Assembly (NCBI GenBank): GCA_964647395.1
Contig: CAZYHR010000012.1
Location: forward strand, 1 to 43,553
DNA: 43,553 nucleotides
Reading direction: 5' to 3'
Source of the DNA: Phosphoribacter sp964647395
GTDB lineage: Bacteria > Actinomycetota > Actinomycetes > Actinomycetales > Dermatophilaceae
In this document: piece after piece, positions 16,454 through 25,701 of the stretch
Layout: every line of letters starts with the position of its first letter
How positions within the stretch are numbered: position 1 is the first letter of the stretch
Position numbers and translations under genes: made by a program
Notes under the pieces: generated by a model
Databases searched by the model: none
Told to the model about the DNA's origin: nothing
The model's input: the letters and a program-made list of their open reading frames with translations, nothing else

Positions 16454-16669
16454 CTATCGCTCAACCTCCCGGCCGAAGTGCCGCTCGGGCGGGATGTCGA
16501 AGTCGGCGATGATCGCCTCCCACACCTGCCGCGGCGGTATGCCGCCCGCGAGCGCCTCCTGTGCGGTCCGGCCGCCCAGCGCGCCGAACACGTGGTCGCG
16601 AGCCAGCGACGCGGCATACCCGCTGCCGAACTCGTCGGTGAGCAGCTCCCAGAAGGTGCTGTGTCGCAT
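16454..16669 (-). CDS. DUF3046 family protein
   Basis: A 71-residue protein (MRHSTFWELLTDEFGSGYAASLARDHVFGALGGRTAQEAL...). This pattern, with the HSTFW start and VWEAIIADFDIPPERHFG end, identifies the actinobacterial DUF3046 family of unknown function. In mycobacteria the family member sits right beside recA-recX. Here it is separated from recA by the ABC exporter and gltA, so the block has been split. Start ATG 16669; divergent from the DUF3352 gene. Confidence 0.88.
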   Translation of the reverse strand: MRHSTFWELLTDEFGSGYAASLARDHVFGALGGRTAQEALAGGIPPRQVWEAIIADFDIPPERHFGREVER

Positions 16670-16772
16670 CCGGTGAGTGTCGCACGGGAACCGGACGGAC
16701 TGCCGAGGCGTCCTTGTGGAGAGCCATTTACCATGAGACGGCTACTTGTCCGCAGGGGGAAGAGAAGAGATC

Positions 16773-18476
16773 ATGTCCGACCCGACGCACCCGGGCCAGC
16801 CGGGCCACCCGCAGCAGAACCAGCCGGCCCACGGCGGCTATCCGCAGCAGGGCTACCCGCAGCAGGGCTACCCGCAGCAGGGCGGCCCGCAGCAGGGCTA
16901 CCCCCAGCCGGGCGGCCCGCAGCCGACCCAGCCGCTCCAGCAGGGCTACGGCCCGACCCAGCCGATGCCGCAGAGTCCGCCGCCGGGCTACCAGCCGCAG
17001 GGCTACGGTCAGCCCCAGGGCGGCCAGCCGCCGGCGGCCCGGCCCCGGGCCAGCAGCAAGCCGGCCGTCGTCGCGGCCGTCGCGGTCGGGGCGCTCGCCG
17101 TCCTCGGTGGCGGCGGGGCGTTCGCGTTCTCCCAGCTGTCCAGCAAGGGCAGCCAGCCCGACACCGTCATCCCGAGCACGGCCATCGCCTTCAGCCGGAT
17201 CGACATCGACCCGTCCGCCGGGCAGAAGGTCGCCGCCGTCCGGTTCCTGGCCAAGCTGCCGGCGATCAAGCAGAGCGGCGCCGGTGACGGTGACCTGCGC
17301 AAGGCGATGTGGACGCTCGTGTCGAGCAACGACAAGGACCTCAAGGGGGTCAACTACGACTCCGAGGTCGCCCCGTGGCTCGGGGACCGGGCGGCCGGCG
17401 CGCTGCTGTCCGGCGGTACCGAGAAGAACCCCCGGGTCGTCCTGGCCATCGCGGTGACCGACGAGGCCAAGGGCAAGGCCGGCGTCGAGGCGCTGCTGGC
17501 CAAGAAGCAGCCCACCGACGCCGACGTGACGATGCGCTCCGGCTATGCGCTGATCACCCCCAAGGCGCACACCACGAGCATCCTGTCCGACCTGGACAAG
17601 GGCGCGCTGGCGACCAACCCGACCTATCAGGGCGACGTCAAGGCCCTCGGCGAGCAGGGCGTGGCCTCGGCCTGGATGGACCTCGGCGCGATCAACGACC
17701 TGACCAAGTCGACCCGGGCCAACTCGACCCCGACCGCTGACCTGACCGGCCGGTTCGTCACCGCCGTGCGGTTCGACCCGTCCTACCTCGAGCTGGCCGG
17801 CCTGGTCCGGGGGATGCGCGACCTGCCGCCGGCCGCCAAGGCCTCGGACGTCACCACGCTGCCGGCCGACACGATGTTCGCCCTGTCCTTGGCCGGCGGG
17901 GCGGACGCGGTGACCAAGGCCTGGCCGGACATGAGCAAGAACATCCCGGCCCGCCAGCTCGACGACATCGAGACCCAGCTCGGGGTCACGCTGCCGGACG
18001 ACCTGGCCAACGTCCTGGGCAAGAGCTTCACGGTGGCCGTGCCCGCCCAGGACCTCAGCAAGTTCGGCGACGACGCGGACGCGCTGCCGCCGATGGGCAT
18101 CAAGGCCGTGACCAACGACGGGCCGCGCGCCGACGGAGTCATCCAGCAACTGCTGACCAAGTCCGGAGCCGACACGCAGGTCAAGACCAAGCTCGACGGC
18201 GACACCCTCTATCTCGCGACGACCGACGACTACCTCACCAAGCTGAGCACGCCGGGCACGCTGGGCCAGACCGACGCCTTCAAGGCCGCCGTGGCCGACC
18301 CGGCCAACGCGCAGTCGGTCGTCTTCGTCGACCTGGACCGGGTCGAGTCGAACTACCTCGACCGGGTGCCGCAGGAATACCGCGACGCGGTCCGCGACAT
18401 CCGCGCGGTCGGCGCGTCGGTGCGCGTCTCGGCCGCCGACGAGGTCGCCTACTCGCTGCGGGTGGTGGCCAACTGA
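16773..18476 (+). CDS. DUF3352 membrane-anchored protein with Gln/Pro-rich N-terminus
   Basis: 567 residues. Residues 1-95 are a cytoplasmic low-complexity tail built of PQQGYPQQG-type repeats, encoded by near-identical DNA repeats. One membrane segment follows (VVAAVAVGALAVLGGGGAFAFS), then an extracellular domain of about 440 residues typical of DUF3352 (PSTAIAFSRIDIDPSAGQK ... LPADTMFALSLAGGADA). ATG 16773 is favoured by GAAGAGA eight bases upstream; an upstream in-frame start adds nine residues. Function unknown; cell-envelope role inferred. It ends before the strong inverted-repeat terminator at 18512. Confidence 0.85.
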   Translation: MSDPTHPGQPGHPQQNQPAHGGYPQQGYPQQGYPQQGGPQQGYPQPGGPQPTQPLQQGYGPTQPMPQSPPPGYQPQGYGQPQGGQPPAARPRASSKPAVVAAVAVGALAVLGGGGAFAFSQLSSKGSQPDTVIPSTAIAFSRIDIDPSAGQKVAAVRFLAKLPAIKQSGAGDGDLRKAMWTLVSSNDKDLKGVNYDSEVAPWLGDRAAGALLSGGTEKNPRVVLAIAVTDEAKGKAGVEALLAKKQPTDADVTMRSGYALITPKAHTTSILSDLDKGALATNPTYQGDVKALGEQGVASAWMDLGAINDLTKSTRANSTPTADLTGRFVTAVRFDPSYLELAGLVRGMRDLPPAAKASDVTTLPADTMFALSLAGGADAVTKAWPDMSKNIPARQLDDIETQLGVTLPDDLANVLGKSFTVAVPAQDLSKFGDDADALPPMGIKAVTNDGPRADGVIQQLLTKSGADTQVKTKLDGDTLYLATTDDYLTKLSTPGTLGQTDAFKAAVADPANAQSVVFVDLDRVESNYLDRVPQEYRDAVRDIRAVGASVRVSAADEVAYSLRVVAN

Positions 18477-18511
18477 GCGCGCCCGCCTGATCCGGCGCAC
18501 CAGCACCACCC

Positions 18512-18547
18512 GGTATGCCGCCCGGCCGCCCGGCCGGGCGGCATACC
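18512..18547. terminator. 36-bp inverted-repeat terminator built from two copies of the CGGCATAC motif
   Basis: Arms of 17 bp (GGTATGCCGCCCGGCCG and its complement) separated by CC. It sits 35 bp after the DUF3352 stop and one base before the lhr promoter motif. The outer parts of both arms are the GGTATGCCG / CGGCATACC word that recurs throughout the window. Confidence 0.88.
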
Positions 18548-18548
18548 G

Positions 18549-18571
18549 CTGTCGGTGGGCCGTGGCAGGGT
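18549..18571 (+). promoter_or_regulatory. RecA-NDp-like DNA-damage promoter of lhr
   Basis: CTGTCGGTG, eight bases, CAGGGT. This fits TTGTCRGTG-N8-TAnnnT except at the first base of each element, and its first nine bases are identical to the recA copy at 12280-12288. The GTG at 18579 starts seven bases after the -10, implying a leaderless transcript. Confidence 0.6.
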
Positions 18572-18578
18572 GTGGCTC

Positions 18579-21500
18579 GTGGGTGACGTGCTCGAGCGGT
18601 TCTCCCCCGCGACCGCCGCGTGGTTCCGGGGGGCGTTCGACGCGCCCACCCCGGCGCAGCGAGGTGCCTGGACGGCGATCTCGTCCGGGCGGCATACCCT
18701 CGTCGTCGCGCCGACCGGGTCCGGTAAGACGCTGTCGGCGTTCCTGTGGGCCCTGGACCGGCTGACCAACACCGCCGCGCCCGACGACCGGCGCCGCCGC
18801 TGCCGGGTGCTCTACGTCTCCCCGCTCAAGGCCCTCGCGGTCGACGTCGAGCGCAACCTGCGCTCACCCCTGGTCGGCATCGGTCACGCCGCGCAGCGGC
18901 TCGGCCTGCCCCGGCCGCAGGTCACCGTGTCGGTGCGTTCGGGCGACACCTCGGCGGCCGACCGCCGCAGCTTCACCCGCGAGCCGACCGACATCCTCAT
19001 CACCACCCCCGAGTCCCTGTTCCTGCTGCTCACCTCCGCCGCCCGGGAGACCCTCGCCGGGGTGCAGACGGTCATCCTCGACGAGGTGCACGCCCTGGCC
19101 GGCAGCAAACGCGGCGCGCACCTGGCCGTCTCGCTGGAGCGGCTCGACGGGCTGCTCGAGCGGCCGGCCCAGCGCATCGGGCTGTCCGCGACGGTGCGGC
19201 CACCGCAGGAGGTCGCCCGGTTCCTGGCCGGCGGCCGGCCGGTCGAGATCGTGGCGCCCGGCTCCGCCAAGGCGTGGGACCTGCAGGTCCGGGTGCCGGT
19301 GCCCGACCTCGGTGCGCTCGGCGAGCCGACCGGCGACCTGTCCGGGCCGGCCGCCGCCGACCCGCGACGCACCTCGATCTGGCCACCCGTCGAGGAGCAG
19401 ATCGTCGACTTGGTGGCGCAGCACCGCTCCACCCTGGTCTTCGCCAACTCCCGGCGGTTGGCCGAGCGGCTGACCAGCCGGCTCAACGAGATCTGGCAGG
19501 ACCGGCTGGCTGACGCGCCGCCAGGGGCTGCGCCGCTGCTGGCCCGGGCGCACCACGGTTCGGTGAGCAAGGAGCAGCGGGCCGCCATCGAGGAGGAGCT
19601 CAAGGCCGGCCGCCTGCCCGCCGTCGTGGCGACCAGCAGCCTCGAGCTCGGCATCGACATGGGGGCGGTCGACCTCGTCGTGCAGGTCGAGTCCCCGCCC
19701 AGCGTGGCCAGCGGCCTGCAGCGGGTCGGCCGGGCCGGCCACCAGGTCGGGGCGGTCTCCCGGGGCGTGCTGTTCCCGAAGTTCCGCGCCGACCTGGTGC
19801 AGACCGCGGTCGTCGTCGAACGGATGCGCTCCGGGGCCATCGAGACGCTGCAGGTGCCCAGTAACCCCCTCGACGTGCTCGCGCAGCAGATCGTCGCCAT
19901 GTGCGCGCTCGACCAGTGGTCGGTCGACGACCTCCATGCGGCGGTGCGGCGCTCGGCGCCGTTCGCCGGGCTGTCCCGGGTCGTGCTCGAGTCGGTGCTC
20001 GACATGCTCTCCGGACGCTATCCGTCCGACGAGTTCGCCGAGCTGCGCCCGCGCATCGTCTGGGACCGGGTGGCCGGCACGCTGACCGGCCGCCGCGGGG
20101 CCCAGCGGCTGGCCGTGACCTCGGGCGGCACCATCCCCGACCGGGGCCTCTACGGCGTGTTCCTGGCCGCCGGCGAAGGCCCCGGCCGGCGGGTCGGCGA
20201 GCTCGACGAGGAGATGGTCTACGAGTCCCGGGTCGGCGACGTGTTCACCCTGGGCACCTCCACCTGGCGGATCGAGGACATCACCCACGACCGGGTGCTC
20301 GTGGCACCGGCTCCGGGACAGCCGGGGCGGCTGCCGTTCTGGCGGGGCGACACCCTGGGCCGGCCCGCGGAGCTCGGCGCGGCCCTGGGTGCCTTCGTCC
20401 GCGAGGTCGAGGCGCTGCCGGAGGTCGAGGCGCGGGCCCGGGTCGAGGCCGCCGGCCTGGATGCCTGGGCGGTCGACAACCTGCTGGGCTATCTGCACGA
20501 GCAGCGCGAGGCCGCAGGTCAACTGCCCACCGACCGCCGCATCGTCGTCGAGCGTTTCCGCGACGAGCTCGGCGACTGGCGGGTGGTCGTGCACTCCCCC
20601 TTCGGCGCGCCGGTCCACGCCCCGTGGGCGCTGGCCGTGTCGGCACGCCTGCGGGAGCGCTTCGGGGTCGACGTGCAGGCCATGCACGCCGACGACGGCA
20701 TCGTGCTGCGCCTGCCCGATCTCGACCTCGAGGGCGGGTGGGACGAGCCGAGCCCGGCCGGCGGCTGGGACCCCGGCTCGGCGGGGACCGCTGCGGGACC
20801 GCCGGGTGGACCGGGCGGCAGCTCGGCGCGCGCCGGGCGCGACCTGGGCGCCGAGGTGCTCGAGGCCGTGCTGCTCGACCCCGACGAGGTCGCCGCGCTG
20901 GTCACCGAGCTGGTCGGCGGGTCCGCCCTGTTCGCCAGCCGGTTCCGCGAGTGCGCCGCCCGGGCGCTGCTGCTGCCGCGCCGCCGGCCGGGGCAGCGGC
21001 AGGCGCTCTGGCAGCAACGGCAGCGCGCGGCCCAGCTGCTCGAGGTGGCCGTTCGCTACCCGGCCTTCCCCCTCGTCCTCGAGGCGGTGCGCGAGTGCGT
21101 CCAGGACGTCTTCGACGTGCCCGGGCTGGTCGAGCTCATGCGGGCGATCCGGTCGCGCCGGGTCACCGCGGTGTCCGTCGAGACCGGTGAGCCGTCGCCC
21201 TTCGCCCGGTCGCTGCTGTTCGGGTACGTCGCGCAGTACCTCTACGAGGGGGACAGCCCGCTGGCCGAGCGCCGGGCGCAGGCGCTGGCCCTGGACCCGA
21301 CCCTGCTCGCCGAGCTGCTGGGCACCGGCGACGGCCTGGCGCTGGCCGACCTGCTCGACCCCGACGCGGTCGCGGCCACCGAGGCCGAGCTGCAGCAGCT
21401 CGCCCCCGACCGGCGGGCCCGCGACGCCGACGAGGTCGCCGACCTGCTGCGCCGGCTCGGACCGCTGTCGGTCGACGAGGTGGTGGCCCGCACCCGGGAC

Positions 21501-23375
21501 GGCACCCCGGCGACGGTCCGGGCCTGGCTGGCCGAGCTGACCGGGGCGCGCCGGGTCATCGCCGTGCGCATCGGTGGGCTGGAGCGCTGGGCCGCCGTCG
21601 AGGACGCCGGCCGGCTGCGCGACGCCCTCGGCGCGAGCCTGCCGATCGGGGTGCCCGAGGTCTTCCTCGCGGTCGAGCCGGACCCGCTGGGCGACCTGGT
21701 CGCCCGGTTCGCCCGCACCCACGGTCCGTTCCGGGTCGCGGAGGTCGCCGCCTGGCTCGGCCTCGGCCCGGCCGTCGTCCGCGACCCGGTGCGGCGGCTG
21801 GTCGCGGCGGGTCGCCTCGTCGAGGGCGAGCTGCGGCCGGCGGGGTTGGTGTCCCGCGCCGGGGGCGTCGGCGTGGACGACCCGGCCGACGGCGGGTCCG
21901 GCCCGCCGTCGGGGCCCGACTACTGCGACGCCCAGGTGCTGCGGGTGCTGCGGCGTCGCTCGTTGGCCGCGCTGCGCTCCGAGGTCGAGCCGGTCGCGGC
22001 CGGCGACCTGGCCCGGTTCCTCCCCGCGTGGCAGGGGGTCGGCGACGGCCGGCGCGGCCCCGACGCCGTGCTCCGAGCCGTCGAGCAGCTCGCGGGTGCG
22101 GTGTTGCCGGCCAGCGCCGTCGAGACCCTCGTGCTGCCGGCTCGGGTGGCCGGCTATCAGCCGGCTTGGCTGGACGAACTGCTCGCCGCCGGTGAGGTGG
22201 TCTGGCGCGGCCACGGCAGCCTGCCCGGCGACGACGGCTGGGTGTCGCTGCACCCGGTCGACCTGGCTCCGCTCACCCTCGGTCCGCCGGACGAGCCGAC
22301 CGCGGGCGGGGCCGGCGCCGCGGTCCTGGCCGCGCTCGCCGGAGGCGGGGCGTGGTTCTTCCGGGCCCTGGCCGACCGGGTCACCGCCGGTGCTGCGTCA
22401 CCCGACCCGGGGTCCGGGGCGGCGCCGGCACCCCGGCCGGCGCCCGGCGGGCCGGGCGACGACGAGATCCGCCGGGCGCTGTGGGAACTCGTCTGGGCCG
22501 GCCAGGTCACCGGTGACACCTTCGCCCCGGTGCGCGCGCTGCTCGCCGGCGGCCGCACGGCCCACCGGCGGCGCCCGACCGCAAGTGCGGTCCGGGGGCG
22601 GTACGGCGGTCCGGCCCGGACGTTGGGCGGCATCGGCGGGAGGGCCCGACGGGCCGACTGGGCCGGCGGCCGGTCCGGGCCACCGGACGTCGTCGGTCGG
22701 TGGGCGCTGCTGCCGGACCGCGAGACCGACCAGACCGCGGTGGCCTTCGCCCGGGCCGAGGTGCTGCTGGACCGATACGGCGTGCTGACCCGCGGCAGCG
22801 TCGCCGCGTCGGACGTGCCGGGTGGCTTCGCCGGCGTCTATCGGGTGCTCGCCGCGGCCGAGGAGGCCGGCCGGGTGCGCCGAGGCTACTTCGTCGAGGG
22901 GCTGGGCGCGGCGCAGTTCGGCACGACGGGGGCGATCGACCGGCTGCGGGCCGGGGCCAAGCCGCTCGACGCCGGTTCCGTCGAGGTCGCTCCGGCCCTG
23001 GTGCTGGCCGCGTGCGACCCGGCCAACCCCTACGGCGCCGCCCTGCCCTGGCCGGACCGGCCCGCGCCGGGCACCGCCGGTTCCGGCCATCAACCGGCCC
23101 GCAAGGCCGGCTCGCTCGTGGTGCTGCGCGACGGCGGGCTGGTGCTCTACGTCGAGCGGGGCGGCCGGACCCTGCTCACCTGGAGCGACGACCCGGCCAC
23201 CCTGCAGGCGGCCGCCGACGCGCTGGCCCTGGCCGTGCACGAGGGGGCCCTGGGCCGGCTCACCGTCGAGCGCTCGGACGGCTCGGCGGTGCTGGGCTCG
23301 CAGCACCCGCTCGTCGAGGCGCTGTCCCGCGCCGGTTTCCACCACACCCCCCGCGGGCTGCGGCTGCGCCGGTGA
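18579..23375 (+). CDS. lhr: Large helicase-related protein Lhr
   Basis: A 1598-residue ATP-dependent 3'-5' DNA translocase and RNA:DNA helicase of superfamily 2. Walker A APTGSGKT is at 44-51, the DEVH box at 168-171, motif III LSAT follows, and the C-terminal RecA-like domain has LELGIDMGAVDLV and QRVGRAGHQ. The rest is the winged-helix and long C-terminal region special to bacterial Lhr. Several in-frame GTGs exist (18555, 18570, 18579, 18588). 18579 is chosen because the RecA-NDp-like promoter predicts transcription to start there. nei follows after 15 bp, as in M. tuberculosis (Rv3296-Rv3297), forming a repair operon. Confidence 0.93.
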   Translation: MGDVLERFSPATAAWFRGAFDAPTPAQRGAWTAISSGRHTLVVAPTGSGKTLSAFLWALDRLTNTAAPDDRRRRCRVLYVSPLKALAVDVERNLRSPLVGIGHAAQRLGLPRPQVTVSVRSGDTSAADRRSFTREPTDILITTPESLFLLLTSAARETLAGVQTVILDEVHALAGSKRGAHLAVSLERLDGLLERPAQRIGLSATVRPPQEVARFLAGGRPVEIVAPGSAKAWDLQVRVPVPDLGALGEPTGDLSGPAAADPRRTSIWPPVEEQIVDLVAQHRSTLVFANSRRLAERLTSRLNEIWQDRLADAPPGAAPLLARAHHGSVSKEQRAAIEEELKAGRLPAVVATSSLELGIDMGAVDLVVQVESPPSVASGLQRVGRAGHQVGAVSRGVLFPKFRADLVQTAVVVERMRSGAIETLQVPSNPLDVLAQQIVAMCALDQWSVDDLHAAVRRSAPFAGLSRVVLESVLDMLSGRYPSDEFAELRPRIVWDRVAGTLTGRRGAQRLAVTSGGTIPDRGLYGVFLAAGEGPGRRVGELDEEMVYESRVGDVFTLGTSTWRIEDITHDRVLVAPAPGQPGRLPFWRGDTLGRPAELGAALGAFVREVEALPEVEARARVEAAGLDAWAVDNLLGYLHEQREAAGQLPTDRRIVVERFRDELGDWRVVVHSPFGAPVHAPWALAVSARLRERFGVDVQAMHADDGIVLRLPDLDLEGGWDEPSPAGGWDPGSAGTAAGPPGGPGGSSARAGRDLGAEVLEAVLLDPDEVAALVTELVGGSALFASRFRECAARALLLPRRRPGQRQALWQQRQRAAQLLEVAVRYPAFPLVLEAVRECVQDVFDVPGLVELMRAIRSRRVTAVSVETGEPSPFARSLLFGYVAQYLYEGDSPLAERRAQALALDPTLLAELLGTGDGLALADLLDPDAVAATEAELQQLAPDRRARDADEVADLLRRLGPLSVDEVVARTRDGTPATVRAWLAELTGARRVIAVRIGGLERWAAVEDAGRLRDALGASLPIGVPEVFLAVEPDPLGDLVARFARTHGPFRVAEVAAWLGLGPAVVRDPVRRLVAAGRLVEGELRPAGLVSRAGGVGVDDPADGGSGPPSGPDYCDAQVLRVLRRRSLAALRSEVEPVAAGDLARFLPAWQGVGDGRRGPDAVLRAVEQLAGAVLPASAVETLVLPARVAGYQPAWLDELLAAGEVVWRGHGSLPGDDGWVSLHPVDLAPLTLGPPDEPTAGGAGAAVLAALAGGGAWFFRALADRVTAGAASPDPGSGAAPAPRPAPGGPGDDEIRRALWELVWAGQVTGDTFAPVRALLAGGRTAHRRRPTASAVRGRYGGPARTLGGIGGRARRADWAGGRSGPPDVVGRWALLPDRETDQTAVAFARAEVLLDRYGVLTRGSVAASDVPGGFAGVYRVLAAAEEAGRVRRGYFVEGLGAAQFGTTGAIDRLRAGAKPLDAGSVEVAPALVLAACDPANPYGAALPWPDRPAPGTAGSGHQPARKAGSLVVLRDGGLVLYVERGGRTLLTWSDDPATLQAAADALALAVHEGALGRLTVERSDGSAVLGSQHPLVEALSRAGFHHTPRGLRLRR

Positions 23376-23390
23376 CCGGGCGGGCTCCCC

Positions 23391-24287
23391 ATGCCTGAGG
23401 GCGACATCGTCTGGCGCACGGCACAGCGGCTGCACGTGGCCCTGGCCGGTGCGCCGCTGACCCGGGCGCAGTTGCGCTGGCCCTCGCTCGCCACCGTCGA
23501 CCTGCGCGGCGCGACGACCCTACAGGTGGTCTCCCGCGGCAAGCACCTGCTGCACCGGCTCGACTCCGGCCTGACCCTGCACTCGCACCTGCGGATGGAG
23601 GGTCAGTGGCGCATCGAGGCGACCGCCCGGCTGTCCGACCGTCGGTCGGCCGACCCGGGGCTGCGAGCCCTGCTCGGCACCACCCAGTGGACCGCGCTCG
23701 GGCTGCGGCTGGGCCGGCTCGACCTGGTCGCCACCGACGACGAGCACACCCTCGTGGGACACCTCGGCCCGGACGTGCTCGGAGCCGACTGGGACCCGGC
23801 CGAGGCGGCCCGCCGGCTGCGCGCCTGCGGCACGAGCATCGGCGCCGCCCTGCTCGACCAGCGCCACCTGGCCGGCGTCGGCACCCTCTATGCCGCCGAG
23901 AGCCTCTTCCTCGAACGGCTGCCGCCGTGGGCGCCGGCCGGCGGGCTGGCCGAGGCCATCGTGCAGCGGCTCGTCGCCCGGGTGCACCGGCTGCTCGACC
24001 ACGGCCGCGGCGGCGTCGAGCAGTCCACCACCGGCAGCGCCCGCGCCGGTCGGGCGCACTACGTCCACGCCCGATCCGGCCGGCCCTGCCTGCGGTGCGG
24101 GACGACCGTGCGGGTGGCCCCGATCGGGCCGGCCGGCCGGGAGCGGACGATGTTCTACTGCCCCGGCTGCCAGGGCGGCCTGGGTCCCACCGACGACGGT
24201 CGGTCGCAGGCGCCGCTCGGCGCCGCCGGGCGCAGCACCAGGCCCAGGCCCGGGGCGCCCGGCAGCGCCAGCGCGCCACCCCGATAG
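23391..24287 (+). CDS. nei: Endonuclease VIII / formamidopyrimidine-DNA glycosylase family (Nei)
   Basis: Excises oxidised bases and nicks the strand. The catalytic N-terminus MPEGDIV supplies Pro2 and Glu3. HLRMEGQWR, the helix-two-turn-helix region (LLDQRHLAGVGTLYAAESLF) and a zinc finger CLRCG ... CPGC near residues 232-260 are intact. About 35 Pro/Ala/Arg-rich residues follow the finger; this tail is the part that overlaps the dipeptide epimerase gene. The partner lhr upstream suggests damage-inducible expression. 298 residues. Confidence 0.92.
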   Translation: MPEGDIVWRTAQRLHVALAGAPLTRAQLRWPSLATVDLRGATTLQVVSRGKHLLHRLDSGLTLHSHLRMEGQWRIEATARLSDRRSADPGLRALLGTTQWTALGLRLGRLDLVATDDEHTLVGHLGPDVLGADWDPAEAARRLRACGTSIGAALLDQRHLAGVGTLYAAESLFLERLPPWAPAGGLAEAIVQRLVARVHRLLDHGRGGVEQSTTGSARAGRAHYVHARSGRPCLRCGTTVRVAPIGPAGRERTMFYCPGCQGGLGPTDDGRSQAPLGAAGRSTRPRPGAPGSASAPPR

Positions 24288-25321
24288 GTCACCCCGCCCT
24301 CGAAGGGCGCCGCGGCGCACCACCACGCGGCGTCCAGGTCCGGTACCAGCGAGGTCCCGACGGCGGCCACGACCGACCCGGCCGCACCGACGCCGACGTG
24401 GCTCTCCATCATCGCGCCGACCAGGGTCCCCAGCCCGGCCTGCCGAGCCCGCTCCAGCAGCCCGATCGCCGCCAGCGGTCCGCCGCACTTGGCCAGCTTG
24501 ACGTTGACCGCGTCGGCGGCACCGAGCCGGATCACCCGCTCGAGGTCGTGGCCGCCGAAGACGGCCTCATCGGCCAGCAGCGGCAGCGGCACCCGCTCAC
24601 GCACCCAGGCCAGGCCCTCGACGTCCTCGCCGACGATCGGCTGCTCGACCATCGACACCCCGAGGTCAGCCTGGGCCAGGGCCCGGATCACCTCGACCGC
24701 CTGCTGCCGCGACCAGCCCTGGTTGGCGTCGAGCAGCAGCCCGACGCCCGGCCCGACCGCGTCCCGGACGGCGCGGACCCGGGCCACGTCGGTCGTGGCG
24801 TCGGTGCCGACCTTGAGCTTGAGCTGGGTGAAGCCCTCGGCCACCCGCGCGGCCGCCGCCGACGCCAGTTCGGGCGGCGCTCCCGCCGAGACGGTGACAT
24901 CGGTGACCAGCGCTCGCGGCTCGGGCGCCGGCACCCCGGCGACCTGCGCGAGCAGGCGCGCGAGCGGCATACCGGCGGTGCGGGCCACGACGTCGAGCAG
25001 CGCCGTCTCGACCGCCGCCTTGGCCCCGAAGTTGCGGGCGCACGCGCCCTGCACGGCCGCCGCCACCGTCGGCCAGTCGTCGGTGTCGACACCGACGACG
25101 AGATCGCCGAGCAGTTGCTCCACGCACGCCGCGGCGCCGGCCACCGACTCCCCGGTGACCCGCCAGACCTGCGGGGCCTCACCCAGGCCGATCAGCCCGT
25201 CGGACGTCTCGACCTCGACCAGCAGGGTGTCGGTCGTCGTGGTGCGCCGCAGCGCGGTGACGAACGGAGTGTGCAGCGGCACCGACAGCGCGCGCGAGCG
25301 CACCGCGGCAACGCGGGGCAC
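24155..25321 (-). CDS. Dipeptide epimerase (enolase superfamily)
   Basis: 388 residues of the muconate-lactonising subgroup. Catalytic pieces visible are Lys168 and Lys170 in LKLKVG, the metal ligands in LLDANQGW, MVEQP and LADEAVFG, and the second-side lysine in NVKLAKCGG. The group epimerises L-Ala-D/L-Glu or related dipeptides, often from peptidoglycan turnover. GTG 25321 lies 6 bp after clgR. The last ~44 codons overlap the 3' end of convergent nei by 133 bp. Both stops are fixed, so the overlap is real. The true substrate is not determined. Confidence 0.87.
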   Translation of the reverse strand: MPRVAAVRSRALSVPLHTPFVTALRRTTTTDTLLVEVETSDGLIGLGEAPQVWRVTGESVAGAAACVEQLLGDLVVGVDTDDWPTVAAAVQGACARNFGAKAAVETALLDVVARTAGMPLARLLAQVAGVPAPEPRALVTDVTVSAGAPPELASAAAARVAEGFTQLKLKVGTDATTDVARVRAVRDAVGPGVGLLLDANQGWSRQQAVEVIRALAQADLGVSMVEQPIVGEDVEGLAWVRERVPLPLLADEAVFGGHDLERVIRLGAADAVNVKLAKCGGPLAAIGLLERARQAGLGTLVGAMMESHVGVGAAGSVVAAVGTSLVPDLDAAWWCAAAPFEGGVTYRGGALALPGAPGLGLVLRPAAPSGACDRPSSVGPRPPWQPGQ

Positions 25322-25327
25322 GAGAGG

Positions 25328-25633
25328 TCAGGCCGCCGAGACCGTGACGTCGGAACAGGCCGGCACCGGCAACGTGACCGGCGCGGGTGCCGCCAGCCCC
25401 TCGACCGCCGCGACGCGGTCGGCGACCTCGTGCAGCACGACCGATAGCGGCTTGCCGAGGGCGTCGCACACCGCCATGAGCAACTCGGAGGAGGCTTCCT
25501 TCTCCCCCCGCTCGATCTCGCTGAGATAACCCGGCGACACCGACGCTGCCGCGGACACCTGACGCAGCGTGCGCTTCTGGGTCTGTCGCTCTTCGCGGAG
25601 CACGTCACCGAGCTCTCGTCGCAGGACCGCCAT
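25328..25633 (-). CDS. clgR: XRE-family regulator ClgR-like
   Basis: A 101-residue protein with one Cro/CI-type helix-turn-helix (RTLRQVSAAASVSPGYLSEIERGEKEASSELL). In actinobacteria ClgR, found next to pgsA-cinA, activates clp protease genes and other stress genes. The start is ATG 25633, not the in-frame ATG at 25648, because GGAGGAGG between them is the ribosome-binding site. It lies 68 bp after cinA, so it may have its own promoter. The C-terminal VLHEVADRVAAVEG... is as in ClgR. Assignment rests on context plus HTH sequence. Confidence 0.82.
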   Translation of the reverse strand: MAVLRRELGDVLREERQTQKRTLRQVSAAASVSPGYLSEIERGEKEASSELLMAVCDALGKPLSVVLHEVADRVAAVEGLAAPAPVTLPVPACSDVTVSAA

Positions 25634-25701
25634 GTCGCCTCCTCCCATCGAGACCGCTTTCAAGGGCACCACGATAGCGCCTTCGCCTGCTCAACGCCGG
25701 T

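Noticed and set aside
18864..22253. 1129-codon open frame on the minus strand
   Set aside because: It lies wholly inside lhr, in a frame opened by high G+C third positions, has a low-complexity translation and no family motifs.
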